From: Acidiferrobacteraceae bacterium
Lineage (GTDB): Bacteria; Pseudomonadota; Gammaproteobacteria; Arenicellales; UBA868
Direction: 5' to 3'
Length of the DNA: 64,000 bases
NCBI GenBank assembly: GCA_002724185.1
Contig: PBOB01000021.1
Span: 39,950 to 103,949 of the forward strand
Position 1 is the stretch's first letter; the number at the start of each line of letters is the position of its first letter. Shown piece after piece: positions 47,407-56,720 of this stretch. Below the pieces are notes generated by a model. It saw only the letters and a list, made by a program, of their open reading frames with translations, was not told the DNA's origin and did not search any database. The position numbers and the translations under genes were made by a program.

Positions 47407-48272
47407 CAATTATTCACGAAGCGGACCATACAGCGAGAAACTGCATCCTGCCATTCCGGAAGAGCAACGCCAAAAACTCTATTCAGTTTCTCACAAGATA
47501 GTACAGAAAACTGAGGCCGAGGTGCCGGTGTTGCATATTCGCTGGCCATAATTGCTTTGACTTTTACATCAGTATAACCCCCCAAAGTAAGAATCTTTGA
47601 TGCAAAACCATGCCAAGTTGTCTGACCAGAATTTACAGCATGGTAGACACCAAACTTATCATCCGAACTAACGGATAATTCATCGACAATCAACGATGTT
47701 GCCCGAGCAAGATCAACTGCATAAGTTGGCGATCCGATTTGGTCAGATACAACGCAGATCTCACTTCTGTCTTTTGCTATTCCTAACATCGTCTTCAAGA
47801 AGTTCTTTCCAACTAAAGAATACAACCATGCTGTTCGTAAAATTATATATCGATCGGTAGCAGCAATTATGGCTTGTTCTCCATCAAGCTTACTCCGACC
47901 ATAAACTGTAGATGGTGAGGTAGCATCTGTTTCTTGATATGGAGTAGTTCCTGAACCACTAAAAACATAATCAGTCGAATAGTGAATAAAGATGGAATTA
48001 ACTTGCTTGCACGCAGATGCTATAACACTCGGCGCTTCAGAATTAATCAAATATGCGACTGATTTGTCTGACTCCGCATTGTCGACTGCGGTATAAGCTG
48101 CAGCATTAATAACAAGAGCGGGTTTGTATGAAGTCACGATTGAACGCAAACTAGAAGGATTCGTGAAATCAACATCTGGTTGATCTAGAAATCTAACGTT
48201 ATGTGTTTTTGGTAAAACCTCCATCAAGGACGTTCCGAGTTGTCCCGTACAACCAAAGACCAAGATCCTCAT
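47403..48272 (-). CDS. rfbD: dTDP-4-dehydrorhamnose reductase (RfbD/RmlD)
   Basis: 289-residue extended SDR. NAD(P) motif VFGCTGQLG at the start (GxxGxLG), VINAAAYTAVDNAES, HYSTDYVFSG and the catalytic YGRSK. VVSDQIGSPTY and TWHGFA match RmlD. Makes dTDP-L-rhamnose for surface polysaccharide. Directly follows rfbC (4 bp). The genes for steps 1 and 2 (rfbA, rfbB) are not in this window. Confidence 0.92.
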   Translation of the reverse strand: MRILVFGCTGQLGTSLMEVLPKTHNVRFLDQPDVDFTNPSSLRSIVTSYKPALVINAAAYTAVDNAESDKSVAYLINSEAPSVIASACKQVNSIFIHYSTDYVFSGSGTTPYQETDATSPSTVYGRSKLDGEQAIIAATDRYIILRTAWLYSLVGKNFLKTMLGIAKDRSEICVVSDQIGSPTYAVDLARATSLIVDELSVSSDDKFGVYHAVNSGQTTWHGFASKILTLGGYTDVKVKAIMASEYATPAPRPQFSVLSCEKLNRVFGVALPEWQDAVSRCMVRFVNNC

Positions 48273-48276
48273 TTAT

Positions 48277-48828
48277 CTATTTAACGACGCTGAGGTCCGG
48301 TAATTCTGACAGTAAGGGTGCTGAGCTATCCTTAGGTGATAGCAATGGATTGGATACTGGCCAATCGATGTTGATATCTGGGTCATTCCAAAGTACAGCT
48401 GCATCTTCTGAAGGATCATAGAGCGCAGTACATTTATAGGAAAGCTCAGCTGTCGAACTGAGCGTGCAAAACCCATGAGCAAATCCAGGTGGCACGTATA
48501 ACTGTTTATGATTTTCAGAAGATAACTCTAATCCGAACCATTGTCCAAAAGTTGGCGATGAACGCCTGATATCAACAGCCACATCGAATACTTTACCAAC
48601 AACAACCCTGATCAACTTCCCCTGCCATCGAGGATATTGATAGTGCAATCCTCGTAAAACCCCCTTCGAAGATTGTGAATGATTATCCTGGACAAATTGT
48701 TCTGGAAGACCAACAGCACTAAAATCACGCGCATTAAAAACCTCAGAAAATGAGCCACGTTCATCAGAAAAAACCTTGGTTTCAATTATCACCACACCCT
48801 CTAGAGGCGTTCCGATTAGCTTAATCAT
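48277..48828 (-). CDS. rfbC: dTDP-4-dehydrorhamnose 3,5-epimerase (RfbC/RmlC)
   Basis: 183 residues from the ATG at 48828, matching the usual length; the frame is open 18 codons further, overlapping dnaJ. Cupin-type epimerase features: FSDERGSFSEVFNARDF, FVQDNHSQSSKGVLRGLHYQ with the catalytic His, GKVFDVAVDIR and QLYVPPGFAHGFCTLS. Acts before RfbD in dTDP-rhamnose synthesis. It follows dnaJ on the same strand with about 34 bp, an unusual neighbourhood for a sugar-nucleotide pair. Confidence 0.92.
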   Translation of the reverse strand: MIKLIGTPLEGVVIIETKVFSDERGSFSEVFNARDFSAVGLPEQFVQDNHSQSSKGVLRGLHYQYPRWQGKLIRVVVGKVFDVAVDIRRSSPTFGQWFGLELSSENHKQLYVPPGFAHGFCTLSSTAELSYKCTALYDPSEDAAVLWNDPDINIDWPVSNPLLSPKDSSAPLLSELPDLSVVK

Positions 48829-48862
48829 GTGCGCGAGAGGTCCACAGTCTGGTGAGCAGCGT

Positions 48863-49984
48863 TTACGAAACAATGTCTCCAAAAAACGACTTCAGCTTTC
48901 CTGTCCAAGAATCCTCACGAGGTCTGTGGCGATCCCCGCCCTCACTTGTTGACTGATCAAATTCACTAAGTAATTCTTTCTGTTTTCGAGTCAAGTTGAC
49001 TGGAGTTTCAAGTTTCATTTTACAGTATAAGTCACCGACTACACCATTTCGGACATTCTTAACACCCTTGCCTCGCAATCTAAAAACTTGCTCTGATTGG
49101 CTTTCTGGCGGAATCTTCAAATTTGCCCGCCCCCCCAAAGTTGGAATATCTAGATTTCCCCCTAACGTTGCTGTAGCAAAACTGACGGGTACCTCACAAT
49201 ACAAGTTATCACCATCTCTTGAAAATATCGAATGGTCTTCTAGATGTATTTGTACATAAAGGTCTCCAGTTGATCCTCCGCCAGAGGATACTTCACCTTC
49301 TCCCGCCAAGCGGATTTGGTCTCCCTCATCTACACCAGCGGGAACTTTTACTTGAAGCGTCTTCGTCTTTTGAACTCGGCCTTGACCCCCACAGTCCTTG
49401 CATGGTGACGAAATTACAGTACCACTACCGCGACAATGCGGACATGTCTGCTGAATAGAAAAGAAACCCTGCTGCATCCGAACTTGCCCTCGGCCATTGC
49501 AGGTACCACATGAGGCTGGTACTGTTCCAGGCTTAGCGCCACTCCCCGCGCATGGGGTACAACGCACATAAGTAGGTACTCTTACACGTGACTCGGTGCC
49601 ACGAACTGCATCCTCAAGTGATAAGTTAAGCTGGTATTGCAAGTCAGCGCCTCGCACTGGACCACCCTGTCGCCCGCCACCACCAAAGATGTCACCAAAG
49701 ATGTCACCAAAGATGTCACCAAAACCGGCACCGGCTCCCCCACCCATGCCTTGAGCAGAGTCAACTCCCGCATGCCCAAATTGATCATATGCTGCTCGTT
49801 TCTGGCTGTCGGCCAATACTTCATAAGCCTCCTTAGCCTCCTTAAAATTCTTTTCTGCAGTAGCATCATCAGGATTACGATCAGGATGATATTTCATGGC
49901 AAGACGCCTGTAGGCTTTCTTTAGATCCGCCTCAGTCGCATCTCGCTGAACTCCTAGTACTGCGTAATAATCCTGCTTCGCCAT
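48863..49984 (-). CDS. dnaJ: Chaperone DnaJ (Hsp40)
   Basis: About 373 residues from the ATG at 49984 ([13 protein letters not shown]); a GTG at 50005 would add seven non-conserved residues. J domain with HPD at 33-35, a Gly/Phe linker with a tandem FGDI repeat, four zinc-finger motifs ([32 protein letters not shown]) and the C-terminal substrate-binding domain. It stimulates DnaK ATPase and delivers unfolded clients. A strong stem-loop separates it from dnaK. Confidence 0.95.
   Translation of the reverse strand: MAKQDYYAVLGVQRDATEADLKKAYRRLAMKYHPDRNPDDATAEKNFKEAKEAYEVLADSQKRAAYDQFGHAGVDSAQGMGGGAGAGFGDIFGDIFGDIFGGGGRQGGPVRGADLQYQLNLSLEDAVRGTESRVRVPTYVRCTPCAGSGAKPGTVPASCGTCNGRGQVRMQQGFFSIQQTCPHCRGSGTVISSPCKDCGGQGRVQKTKTLQVKVPAGVDEGDQIRLAGEGEVSSGGGSTGDLYVQIHLEDHSIFSRDGDNLYCEVPVSFATATLGGNLDIPTLGGRANLKIPPESQSEQVFRLRGKGVKNVRNGVVGDLYCKMKLETPVNLTRKQKELLSEFDQSTSEGGDRHRPREDSWTGKLKSFFGDIVS
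49681..49724 (-). repeat. 12-bp tandem repeat inside dnaJ (Gly/Phe linker)
   Basis: On the plus strand the unit CACCAAAGATGT is repeated three times without change (49681-49716), followed by a partial fourth copy. In the dnaJ frame it encodes consecutive FGDI units. Identical copies at DNA level suggest recent expansion by slippage; the unit length keeps the frame. Confidence 0.85.
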
Positions 49985-50020
49985 CTTGCTTGATTGCCCC
50001 TTCACTATTGCCAGAATCGC

Positions 50021-50051
50021 GAAAAGCCGGTCATTTTGTCACCGGCTTTTC
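50021..50051 (-). terminator. Intrinsic terminator-like stem-loop between dnaK and dnaJ
   Basis: Perfect 11-bp inverted repeat, GAAAAGCCGGT at 50021-50031 and ACCGGCTTTTC at 50041-50051, with a 9-base loop. On the minus strand the stem ends with a TTTT run, as in a bidirectional intrinsic terminator. It lies about 45 bp after the dnaK stop and would lower dnaJ expression relative to dnaK, or mark the 3' end of a grpE-dnaK message. Confidence 0.7.
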
Positions 50052-50096
50052 ATAGCGTTATACCGGACGAGTATAGCCCGGGATATAAAATATTGA

Positions 50097-52040
50097 CTAA
50101 TCCTTGTTATCTTTTACCTCTTCAAATTCCGCGTCAACAACATCATCAGCACTGCTACTTTGTGAATTAGACTCATTCACGGTCTCAGAATCGTTACCAC
50201 CAGGTGAAGTAGCCTCGCTCGCTTGCTCTTGATACATCTTTTCTGCAAGCTTATGACTGGCCTCCATTAATGCATTAGTCTTATTCGTGATGTCTTCTAT
50301 ATCGTCCCCCTTCACTACTGCCTCAAGCTCAGCAATCGCTGCTTCTATTCTAGTCTTATCGTCCGTATCAGCTTTATCTCCAGCCTCTGCCAAAGTCTTA
50401 CGAACAGTGTGGATCATGGCCTCCCCTTGATTTTGCGCGTCAACAAGTTCTCTAGCTTTGCGATCCTCTTCAGCATGAATCTCGGCATCATGCACCATCC
50501 GCTCAATTTCTTCCTCAGAAAGTCCTGAGCCTGCTTTAATAACGATTTTATTCTCTTTACCGGTTGCCTTATCCTTAGCAGAAACATTAAGAATTCCATT
50601 GGCATCAATATCAAAAGTAACTTCGACCTGGGGCATTCCTCGAGGAGCTGGCGGGATATCAGTTAAATCAAACTGGCCCAGCGATTTGTTGTGCTGAGAC
50701 ATCTCCCTCTCTCCCTGAAGAACATTTACCGTTACAGCAGTCTGATTATCGGCTGCCGTAGAAAACACTTGATTGGCTTTTGTAGGGATAGTGGTATTCT
50801 TTTCAATCAGACGAGTAGTGACTCCCCCAAGGGTCTCTATGCCCAATGATAGTGGCGTAACATCTAATAGCAGAACATCCTTAACCTCTCCACCAAGAAC
50901 GCCGCCCTGTATCGCCGCTCCAACAGCTACTGCTTCGTCTGGATTCACATCACGGCGTGGTTCACGGCCAAAGAAATTCTTGACAGCTTCTTGGACCTTT
51001 GGCATACGAGTCTGACCACCGACCAATATGACATCAGAAATATCTGAAGCGCTCAGCCCCGCATCCTTGAGGGCTACCTTACATGGCTCAACGGTGCGCA
51101 AAACTAACTCCTCTACCATTGCTTCAAGCTTTGCTCGCGTCAGCTTTAGGTTGATATGTTTGGGTCCGGTCTGGTCGGCAGTTATATAGGGCAAATTCAC
51201 ATCTGTTTGTGCGCTAGACGATAACTCAATCTTTGCTTTTTCAGCGCCTTCCTTTAATCGCTGCATAGCCAAGGGATCTCCTCGTAGATCCATGCCTTGG
51301 TCCTTATGAAATTCATCAGCGAGATAATCTATAACACGTCTATCGAAATCCTCTCCACCGAGAAACGTGTCGCCATTTGTAGATAATACTTCGAACTGTT
51401 GTTCACCATCCACTTCAGCAATCTCAATGATAGAGATGTCAAACGTGCCTCCGCCGAGATCGTAGACAGCGATCTTACGATCACCTTTTTTCTTTTCTAA
51501 TCCATATGCCAGTGCAGCAGCGGTCGGCTCATTGATGATCCGCTTAACGTCAAGCCCAGCAATCTTGCCTGCATCCTTAGTAGCCTGTCTTTGAGAGTCA
51601 TTAAAATAAGCTGGCACTGTAATTACTGCTTCGGTAATTTCAGTTCCTAAATAACTTTCCGCCGTATTTTTCATCTTCTGCAACACGCGCGCTGAAACTT
51701 CAGGGGGCGCCATTTGTTTACCGCCTGCATCGATCCACGCGTCGCCATTCTTCGCCTTAACAATCTTATAAGGCATAAGATCAAGATCACGCTGGACTAC
51801 ATCCTCATCAAACTTTCTTCCAACTAATCTTTTTGAAGCGAATACCGTATTACTGGGATTAGTAACGGCCTGCCTTTTTGCAGATTGGCCTACCAATACT
51901 TCATCATCGGCGGTAAAAGCCACTACGGATGGCGTAGTACGATCTCCCTCACTATTTTCAATGACCTTCGCCTTGCCACCCTCCATAACAGCGACACACG
52001 AGTTAGTCGTACCGAGATCAATGCCAATGATATTTGCCAT
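50097..52040 (-). CDS. dnaK: Chaperone DnaK (Hsp70)
   Basis: 647 residues, full length. Actin-fold ATPase: [19 protein letters not shown] (phosphate 1), [35 protein letters not shown] (phosphate 2) and [14 protein letters not shown]. The linker [19 protein letters not shown] leads to the peptide-binding domain and helical lid with the EEVKDNKD tail. ATP-driven folding chaperone working with DnaJ and GrpE. It lies 77 bp downstream of grpE. Confidence 0.97.
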   Translation of the reverse strand: MANIIGIDLGTTNSCVAVMEGGKAKVIENSEGDRTTPSVVAFTADDEVLVGQSAKRQAVTNPSNTVFASKRLVGRKFDEDVVQRDLDLMPYKIVKAKNGDAWIDAGGKQMAPPEVSARVLQKMKNTAESYLGTEITEAVITVPAYFNDSQRQATKDAGKIAGLDVKRIINEPTAAALAYGLEKKKGDRKIAVYDLGGGTFDISIIEIAEVDGEQQFEVLSTNGDTFLGGEDFDRRVIDYLADEFHKDQGMDLRGDPLAMQRLKEGAEKAKIELSSSAQTDVNLPYITADQTGPKHINLKLTRAKLEAMVEELVLRTVEPCKVALKDAGLSASDISDVILVGGQTRMPKVQEAVKNFFGREPRRDVNPDEAVAVGAAIQGGVLGGEVKDVLLLDVTPLSLGIETLGGVTTRLIEKNTTIPTKANQVFSTAADNQTAVTVNVLQGEREMSQHNKSLGQFDLTDIPPAPRGMPQVEVTFDIDANGILNVSAKDKATGKENKIVIKAGSGLSEEEIERMVHDAEIHAEEDRKARELVDAQNQGEAMIHTVRKTLAEAGDKADTDDKTRIEAAIAELEAVVKGDDIEDITNKTNALMEASHKLAEKMYQEQASEATSPGGNDSETVNESNSQSSSADDVVDAEFEEVKDNKD

Positions 52041-52117
52041 GATATTTTCTCCTTTACCTAAACAACCAGATTTAAACTATATTCTTCAGACTTTAATGGG
52101 GTTATGTATCGATAAAA

Positions 52118-52807
52118 TCAAGAATCTTTTACTTCGCTAGCCACCATAACCATCGCGGGACGCAACAAACGGCCATTAAGGCTATAACCCTTTTGAATGA
52201 CCCTACAAATTTCATTAGCCTTAAAATCTCCTGTCTCTTCCATGCCCATCGCCTGATGCAATTCCGGATCAAGCTTCTCACCAAGCTCGGGGAGCACCTC
52301 TTGAATCGCAAACCGTTCAAAAACAGCCTCAAGCTGCTTAACAGTAAGGGTAATTCCCTCTACCATATTTTCTAGGACATCTTGATCTGCGCTCTTAGAC
52401 CGAAAATCCACATTTCTCGCCATTTCGAGGCTATCCTTAACCATCAAGAGCTCTCTAACAAAACCTTCTAGAGCAAATTTTCGGATGTTAGACATCTCAA
52501 CGTCGGACCTTTTCCGTATATTTTCTACTTCTGCTCTAGCACGCAAATACTGCTCTTTTAGATCATTAACCTGTTTATGGAGATCCTCTAGCTCATCAGT
52601 TTCAGCTACAGAATCGCCGCCCTCAGTCTCTGAATCCAAGTCAACAGCATCTCTGCTAATATGGCCTTGATCTGTTTCCAAGGATTCGGCTGCAGAAGAA
52701 TCAGTCGTCGTCATATCTTCATTGTGTTCCGGCTCAATACCGAGACTCGCACCCGATTCTTGGATCGAATCAGTCTTAGTATCTTGATCAATTTTGCTGG
52801 AAGTCAT
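52118..52807 (-). CDS. grpE: Nucleotide exchange factor GrpE
   Basis: 229 residues, somewhat long because of an acidic, Ser/Asp-rich N-terminal tail (~70 residues). A long helix follows (LKEQYLRARAEVENIRKRSD) and then the conserved beta-wing domain (GEKLDPELHQAMGME, GYSLNGRLLRPAMVMVA). It releases ADP from DnaK. ATG at 52807. Preceded by a sigma-32-like promoter at 52857-52887 and, further up, a hairpin after hrcA. Confidence 0.95.
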   Translation of the reverse strand: MTSSKIDQDTKTDSIQESGASLGIEPEHNEDMTTTDSSAAESLETDQGHISRDAVDLDSETEGGDSVAETDELEDLHKQVNDLKEQYLRARAEVENIRKRSDVEMSNIRKFALEGFVRELLMVKDSLEMARNVDFRSKSADQDVLENMVEGITLTVKQLEAVFERFAIQEVLPELGEKLDPELHQAMGMEETGDFKANEICRVIQKGYSLNGRLLRPAMVMVASEVKDS

Positions 52808-52856
52808 ATGTTCTATAATTGCAACTATTGCTCATACAACAATGGGTCTAACCATA

Positions 52857-52887
52857 AGATGGGGGCTATGTAAGGCTAAATCAAGCC
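52857..52887 (-). promoter_or_regulatory. Sigma-32 (RpoH)-type heat-shock promoter for grpE-dnaK
   Basis: On the minus strand GGCTTGAT (52887-52880) resembles the -35 CTTGAA, and CCCCCATCT (52865-52857) matches the -10 CCCCATnT; the gap of 14 bases is in the RpoH range. It lies about 50 bp before the grpE ATG. This indicates sigma-32 control of grpE-dnaK independently of, or together with, HrcA. Confidence 0.65.
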
Positions 52888-52907
52888 AAAAAACATAAGA
52901 AGTTGCT

Positions 52908-52940
52908 GGTTAGGATTGCTGGCACCAGACCAATCTAACC
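52908..52940 (-). terminator. Hairpin between hrcA and grpE
   Basis: GGTTAG (52908-52913) pairs with CTAACC (52935-52940), ATTG with CAAT and CTGG with CCAG, giving a 14-bp interrupted stem with a very small loop, starting 6 bp after the hrcA stop. A T6 run lies about 14 bases downstream on the minus strand. It may terminate or process the hrcA transcript so that grpE depends on its own promoter. Confidence 0.45.
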
Positions 52941-52946
52941 TTACAA

Positions 52947-53996
52947 CTAAGACAGTGAATCTATAGCATGCCCGAGCACACGGGCTGTCACATCAACAAC
53001 AGGAATTACTTCCTCATAAGGCATACGAGTAGGCCCAACCACACCCAACACCCCAACACATCGTCCATCGCTTGTATAAGGGGCTGTTACTATGCTGCAA
53101 TCTGTGAGCGCATTGTAACCCGACTCTTCGCCAATAAAGATGCTGATTCCATTAGCTTGCATGCTCTTATCAAGAAGTTCCAAGAGATCCTGTTTGGCCT
53201 TAAAAGCATCAAATATATCCCGTAGCTTCTTCAGCTCAGAAAAATCAGGAATAGCCATAAGATTCGTCTCACCACTAACTATCACGTCATCTCCCGCCTC
53301 ATCTTCATCGAGCAATCCCTGCGCCATCTCTACTGCAGTTCGCATGATATGATTCATAGCATCGCTATCCATCTGCATATCTCTTAACAATCCACGCCGA
53401 ACATTGTTAAGGGCTTGTCCTGAATAGGTAGAGTTAAAAAAATTTGCGGCTTCAACTAATTCGCTTGGAGAATAATCTCGGTCATTTAGTAATACTTTAT
53501 TCTGTACCCTTCCATCATCCGTTACCAAAATTGCTAACACCCTTCCAGGCGAGAGTCTCAAAAACTCCACTTGCTTTAGATGTGCATGCTGGCCGACTGG
53601 TAACATCACAACCCCAGCGAAGTGGGTAATTTGTGATAACAGATCCGATGCTAATTCCACAAGTTGGTTTGGATCTCGCCCTTCTTGTAAATTTCCACTG
53701 ATCTCATTCAACGCATCACCCTTCAAAGGCTTAATCTTAAGCATCGTGTCGACAAAAACCCGGTAGCCAAGAGGAGTAGGAACTCTACCCGCTGAAGTAT
53801 GGGGAGCATGAATTAGGCCCAGCTCCTCTAGGTCTGCCATGACATTTCGTATTGTTGCCGCACTAAGCTCAATTCCAACTTCTCTTGATAGCGTTCGCGA
53901 CCCCACAGGCTCGCCCGCGTCGACATATCGACGTATCAGAGCTTGTAATAATGTCTCTGCTCTATGGCTTAAATGTAGTTTAGTTTTATCAGTCAC
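52947..53996 (-). CDS. hrcA: Heat-inducible transcription repressor HrcA
   Basis: 349 residues starting at GTG 53996. Winged-helix N-terminus: SHRAETLLQALIRRYVDAGEPVGSRTLSREV and SAATIRNVMADLEELGLIHAPHTSAGRVPT, which is strongly conserved in HrcA. A GAF-like dimerisation domain follows (MLPVGQHAHLKQVEFLRLSPGRVLAILVTDDG, YTSDGRCVGVLGVVGPTRMPYEEVIP). It represses chaperone operons by binding CIRCE, TTAGCACTC-N9-GAGTGCTAA. No full CIRCE was found upstream of hrcA or grpE, so its operator here may be altered. First gene of hrcA-grpE-dnaK-dnaJ, divergent from nadK. Confidence 0.95.
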   Translation of the reverse strand: MTDKTKLHLSHRAETLLQALIRRYVDAGEPVGSRTLSREVGIELSAATIRNVMADLEELGLIHAPHTSAGRVPTPLGYRVFVDTMLKIKPLKGDALNEISGNLQEGRDPNQLVELASDLLSQITHFAGVVMLPVGQHAHLKQVEFLRLSPGRVLAILVTDDGRVQNKVLLNDRDYSPSELVEAANFFNSTYSGQALNNVRRGLLRDMQMDSDAMNHIMRTAVEMAQGLLDEDEAGDDVIVSGETNLMAIPDFSELKKLRDIFDAFKAKQDLLELLDKSMQANGISIFIGEESGYNALTDCSIVTAPYTSDGRCVGVLGVVGPTRMPYEEVIPVVDVTARVLGHAIDSLS

Positions 53997-54060
53997 AATC
54001 TAGGTATTTCCGCAAAAATCCTGCTTAGCGGTAAAATCCTACCTCAAGTTGACCTTTAGG

Positions 54061-54085
54061 TGCTAATTTTGTAGTCAAATTAGCA
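54061..54085. promoter_or_regulatory. Inverted repeat in the hrcA-nadK divergent promoter region
   Basis: TGCTAATTT (54061-54069) and AAATTAGCA (54077-54085) are perfect 9-bp inverted arms with a 7-base spacer. The half-sites look like CIRCE halves (GTGCTAA, TTAGCA) but in swapped order. It lies 65 bp upstream of the hrcA GTG and 80 bp upstream of nadK, where an operator for either gene would be expected. Could be a variant HrcA site. Confidence 0.45.
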
Positions 54086-54165
54086 GTCGGGGACTAAAAA
54101 ACTAGGTTCTGTCTATCCTTGAGTTGACGGGACATAATGCTGGATTAGCAACAAGGGGGGTAGTT

Positions 54166-55026
54166 ATGGTATTTCAATCCGCCGGACTTTTTGGCCGATA
54201 CGGAGACTCAAAAGTCAAGGAAACGATTCTCTCAATAAAATATTTCCTGGAAAACAGAGGTTTGGAGGTGTTTTTAGGAGACACAACCTCCAGTGAAATC
54301 CGAGGAATAAGGGTTGAAGAGTCAGGTCAATCGTTTCCTGAAACTATCGATGTGGGTATCGTGGTCGGTGGTGATGGCACTATGCTGCATGTCGCCCGTA
54401 CAGTAGCAAACCAGAAGCTACCACTCATTGGTATCAATCTGGGTCGGCTTGGCTTCCTAACGGATATTCCTGCCGATAGTATGAAAGATAAACTCGACGA
54501 AATTCTCGATGGAAATTTCTTGATCGAGAAAAGAACTATGCTTGATGCAAATGTGACTTTGGATGGACGTTTGGTGAGAAAGTGCACTGCACTTAATGAC
54601 ATTTTTGTCTCCAAAGGAGATGCCGGAAAAATGATTGAGTTTGAAACTAAAATAGATAACTTATTAGTAGCGCGCACACGCAGTGACGGCATCATTGTAG
54701 CAACTCCGACGGGTTCGACCGCATATGCATTATCCGCTGGAGGACCAATTCTGCATCCATCATCATCCGCAATTGTCTTTACACCGATTTGTCCACATAC
54801 TTTGGGTCAACGCCCTCTCGTTCTAGATGATAATTGTAAAATTGACATAGCGATGCTTGACTTATCGGGCGCATCTGCAAATTTCTTTGTTGACGGATTA
54901 CGGATCCTGTCCATTGAGAACAATGAACACATCAAAATCCAGCGTAGCGATAAAGTTGCTAGACTTGTTCGAAGCAGTGCGCATAACCATTATGATACCC
55001 TCAGCTCCAAACTCGGCTGGGGTTAA
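54166..55026 (+). CDS. nadK: NAD kinase
   Basis: About 286 residues. The frame opens at TTG 54124, but the ATG at 54166 has AAGGGGGG five bases upstream and gives an N-terminus (MVFQSAGLFGRYGDSKVKET) that lines up with Pseudomonas NadK. Motifs: VVGGDGTMLHVART (GGDG at 68-71), GINLGRLGFLTDIP, ALNDIFVSKG and IVATPTGSTAYALSAGGPI. It phosphorylates NAD to NADP. Divergent from hrcA and 17 bp before recN, a common gammaproteobacterial arrangement. Confidence 0.94.
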   Translation: MVFQSAGLFGRYGDSKVKETILSIKYFLENRGLEVFLGDTTSSEIRGIRVEESGQSFPETIDVGIVVGGDGTMLHVARTVANQKLPLIGINLGRLGFLTDIPADSMKDKLDEILDGNFLIEKRTMLDANVTLDGRLVRKCTALNDIFVSKGDAGKMIEFETKIDNLLVARTRSDGIIVATPTGSTAYALSAGGPILHPSSSAIVFTPICPHTLGQRPLVLDDNCKIDIAMLDLSGASANFFVDGLRILSIENNEHIKIQRSDKVARLVRSSAHNHYDTLSSKLGWG

Positions 55027-55043
55027 TATCTAATTCGACCTTA

Positions 55044-56720
55044 ATGCTTACTTGGCTAGAAGTGCGGGACTTCGTTGTGATTGAGCATGCATCTCTGAAT
55101 TTTGGCCATGGTATGACTGTGATTACAGGGGAAACTGGTGCTGGAAAATCCATTATCATAGATGCACTAGGTATTTTGCTAGGCGACCGAACCTCGAGCG
55201 ATATCGTGCGGTTAGGTTCCGACCATGCTGAAATACAAGCTTCCTTTGATCTGAAAGACAATGCAGAGGCAAATAACTGGCTAGAAGAACAATCACTGGA
55301 AACCAAAGAAGGGGAATGCTTGCTGCGTAGACTTGTCTTTAAAAACCATCCTTCCAAGGGTTTTATTAATGGTCGATCTGTACCAATTCACTCGCTGCAA
55401 GAAATTGGGGAGCTTCTTCTAGACATACATAGTCAACATGAGCATCATCGCCTACTTCGCAGTGGCACACAAAGAACAATTCTTGATACTTACGCTAATT
55501 CTATCGATCTCGCCGATCGAGTTAAGACAACGTTCCGTGAACTTACTAACGCGCAACAACAGCTCGAGAATGCGAAAGAGGTGGAGTCGCAATTAGAAGA
55601 AAAGAAGAATTATCTCCGTCACCAGATAGATGACTTAACCGTGCTAGCCCCCCAACCCGGAGAATTGGAAACATTAGATATCAATCTCAAGCAGCTATCT
55701 AATATAACGCAGCTCACACAAGGTGCATGGCAAATTATGCAAGCATTAGATGAGCAGGAAGACAATTCTGCTTCAGCGATCATATATCGATCAACACAGG
55801 ACTTGTTGGCGCTCTCTGCATATGACTCTCGTATGAGCGAGCCCGCCATACAATTAGAAATACTCTACTCCCAGATTCAGGATATTACATTAGATCTTAG
55901 GAAATGGAGTTCGGATTATGAACCTGATCCTCAGAAATTAGAAGCAACCGAGAAAAGGTTAGCACAACTCCATGAAGCGGCGAGAAAGTACCGTGTTGCA
56001 CCAGATGAATTGGCCGATTTATTAGCTGAATTCCAAAAAGAACTAGAAACCATAAATGAAAGCTCAAGCCAAGTGGCGATAATCACGAAAAGTATCTCTA
56101 TTTTAGAAAAAAAGTATGATGGATTGGCTGATGAGCTCTCCATCAACCGGCAAAAAGCGCAATTAAAGCTTGGGCATGAGGTTACACAACACCTAACTGA
56201 ACTTGGGTTAGGTCAGGCTTCATTCAAGATTTTGCTTTCGTCCCGGCCAGAAAAGCAACGTGGAGCATATGGTCACGAAGCCATTTCGTTTTTAATTTCC
56301 ACCAACCTCGATAGTGAGCCTGAGCCATTGTCTAAAGTCGCTTCTGGTGGCGAACTGTCTCGGATCAGTCTGGCCATCCAAGTTGCGGCGTCTCATACCG
56401 ATAATATACCTAGTAACATTTATGATGAGATAGACGTAGGTATCGGTGGTCGGATTGCTGAGATTGTCGGCAATAAGCTACGGTTACTTGCTGTTGACAA
56501 ACAAGTAATATGCATTACACATCTGCCACAGGTTGCGGTCCAAGGGAAAGATCATGTACAAATTACTAAACTGCACGACGTAGAAACTCGAATAGAAATA
56601 AATAGCCTTAATGCAGGTGAAAGAGTAGAAGAAATCGCACGAATGCTTGGAGGATTAGAAATAACAGAAAAAACACGGGCACATGCCGAAGATATGTTAA
56701 GGAGGGCTAGCAACAAATGA
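55044..56720 (+). CDS. recN: DNA repair protein RecN
   Basis: 558-residue SMC-like ATPase. Starts MLTWLEVRDFVVIEHASLNF; Walker A GETGAGKS at 29-36; central coiled coil (about 160-370); signature VASGGELSRISLAIQV; Walker B IYDEIDVGIGG and a CITHLPQVA segment. It acts in double-strand break repair. The stop overlaps the next start as ATGA, so the acetyltransferase gene is translationally coupled. Confidence 0.95.
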   Translation: MLTWLEVRDFVVIEHASLNFGHGMTVITGETGAGKSIIIDALGILLGDRTSSDIVRLGSDHAEIQASFDLKDNAEANNWLEEQSLETKEGECLLRRLVFKNHPSKGFINGRSVPIHSLQEIGELLLDIHSQHEHHRLLRSGTQRTILDTYANSIDLADRVKTTFRELTNAQQQLENAKEVESQLEEKKNYLRHQIDDLTVLAPQPGELETLDINLKQLSNITQLTQGAWQIMQALDEQEDNSASAIIYRSTQDLLALSAYDSRMSEPAIQLEILYSQIQDITLDLRKWSSDYEPDPQKLEATEKRLAQLHEAARKYRVAPDELADLLAEFQKELETINESSSQVAIITKSISILEKKYDGLADELSINRQKAQLKLGHEVTQHLTELGLGQASFKILLSSRPEKQRGAYGHEAISFLISTNLDSEPEPLSKVASGGELSRISLAIQVAASHTDNIPSNIYDEIDVGIGGRIAEIVGNKLRLLAVDKQVICITHLPQVAVQGKDHVQITKLHDVETRIEINSLNAGERVEEIARMLGGLEITEKTRAHAEDMLRRASNK

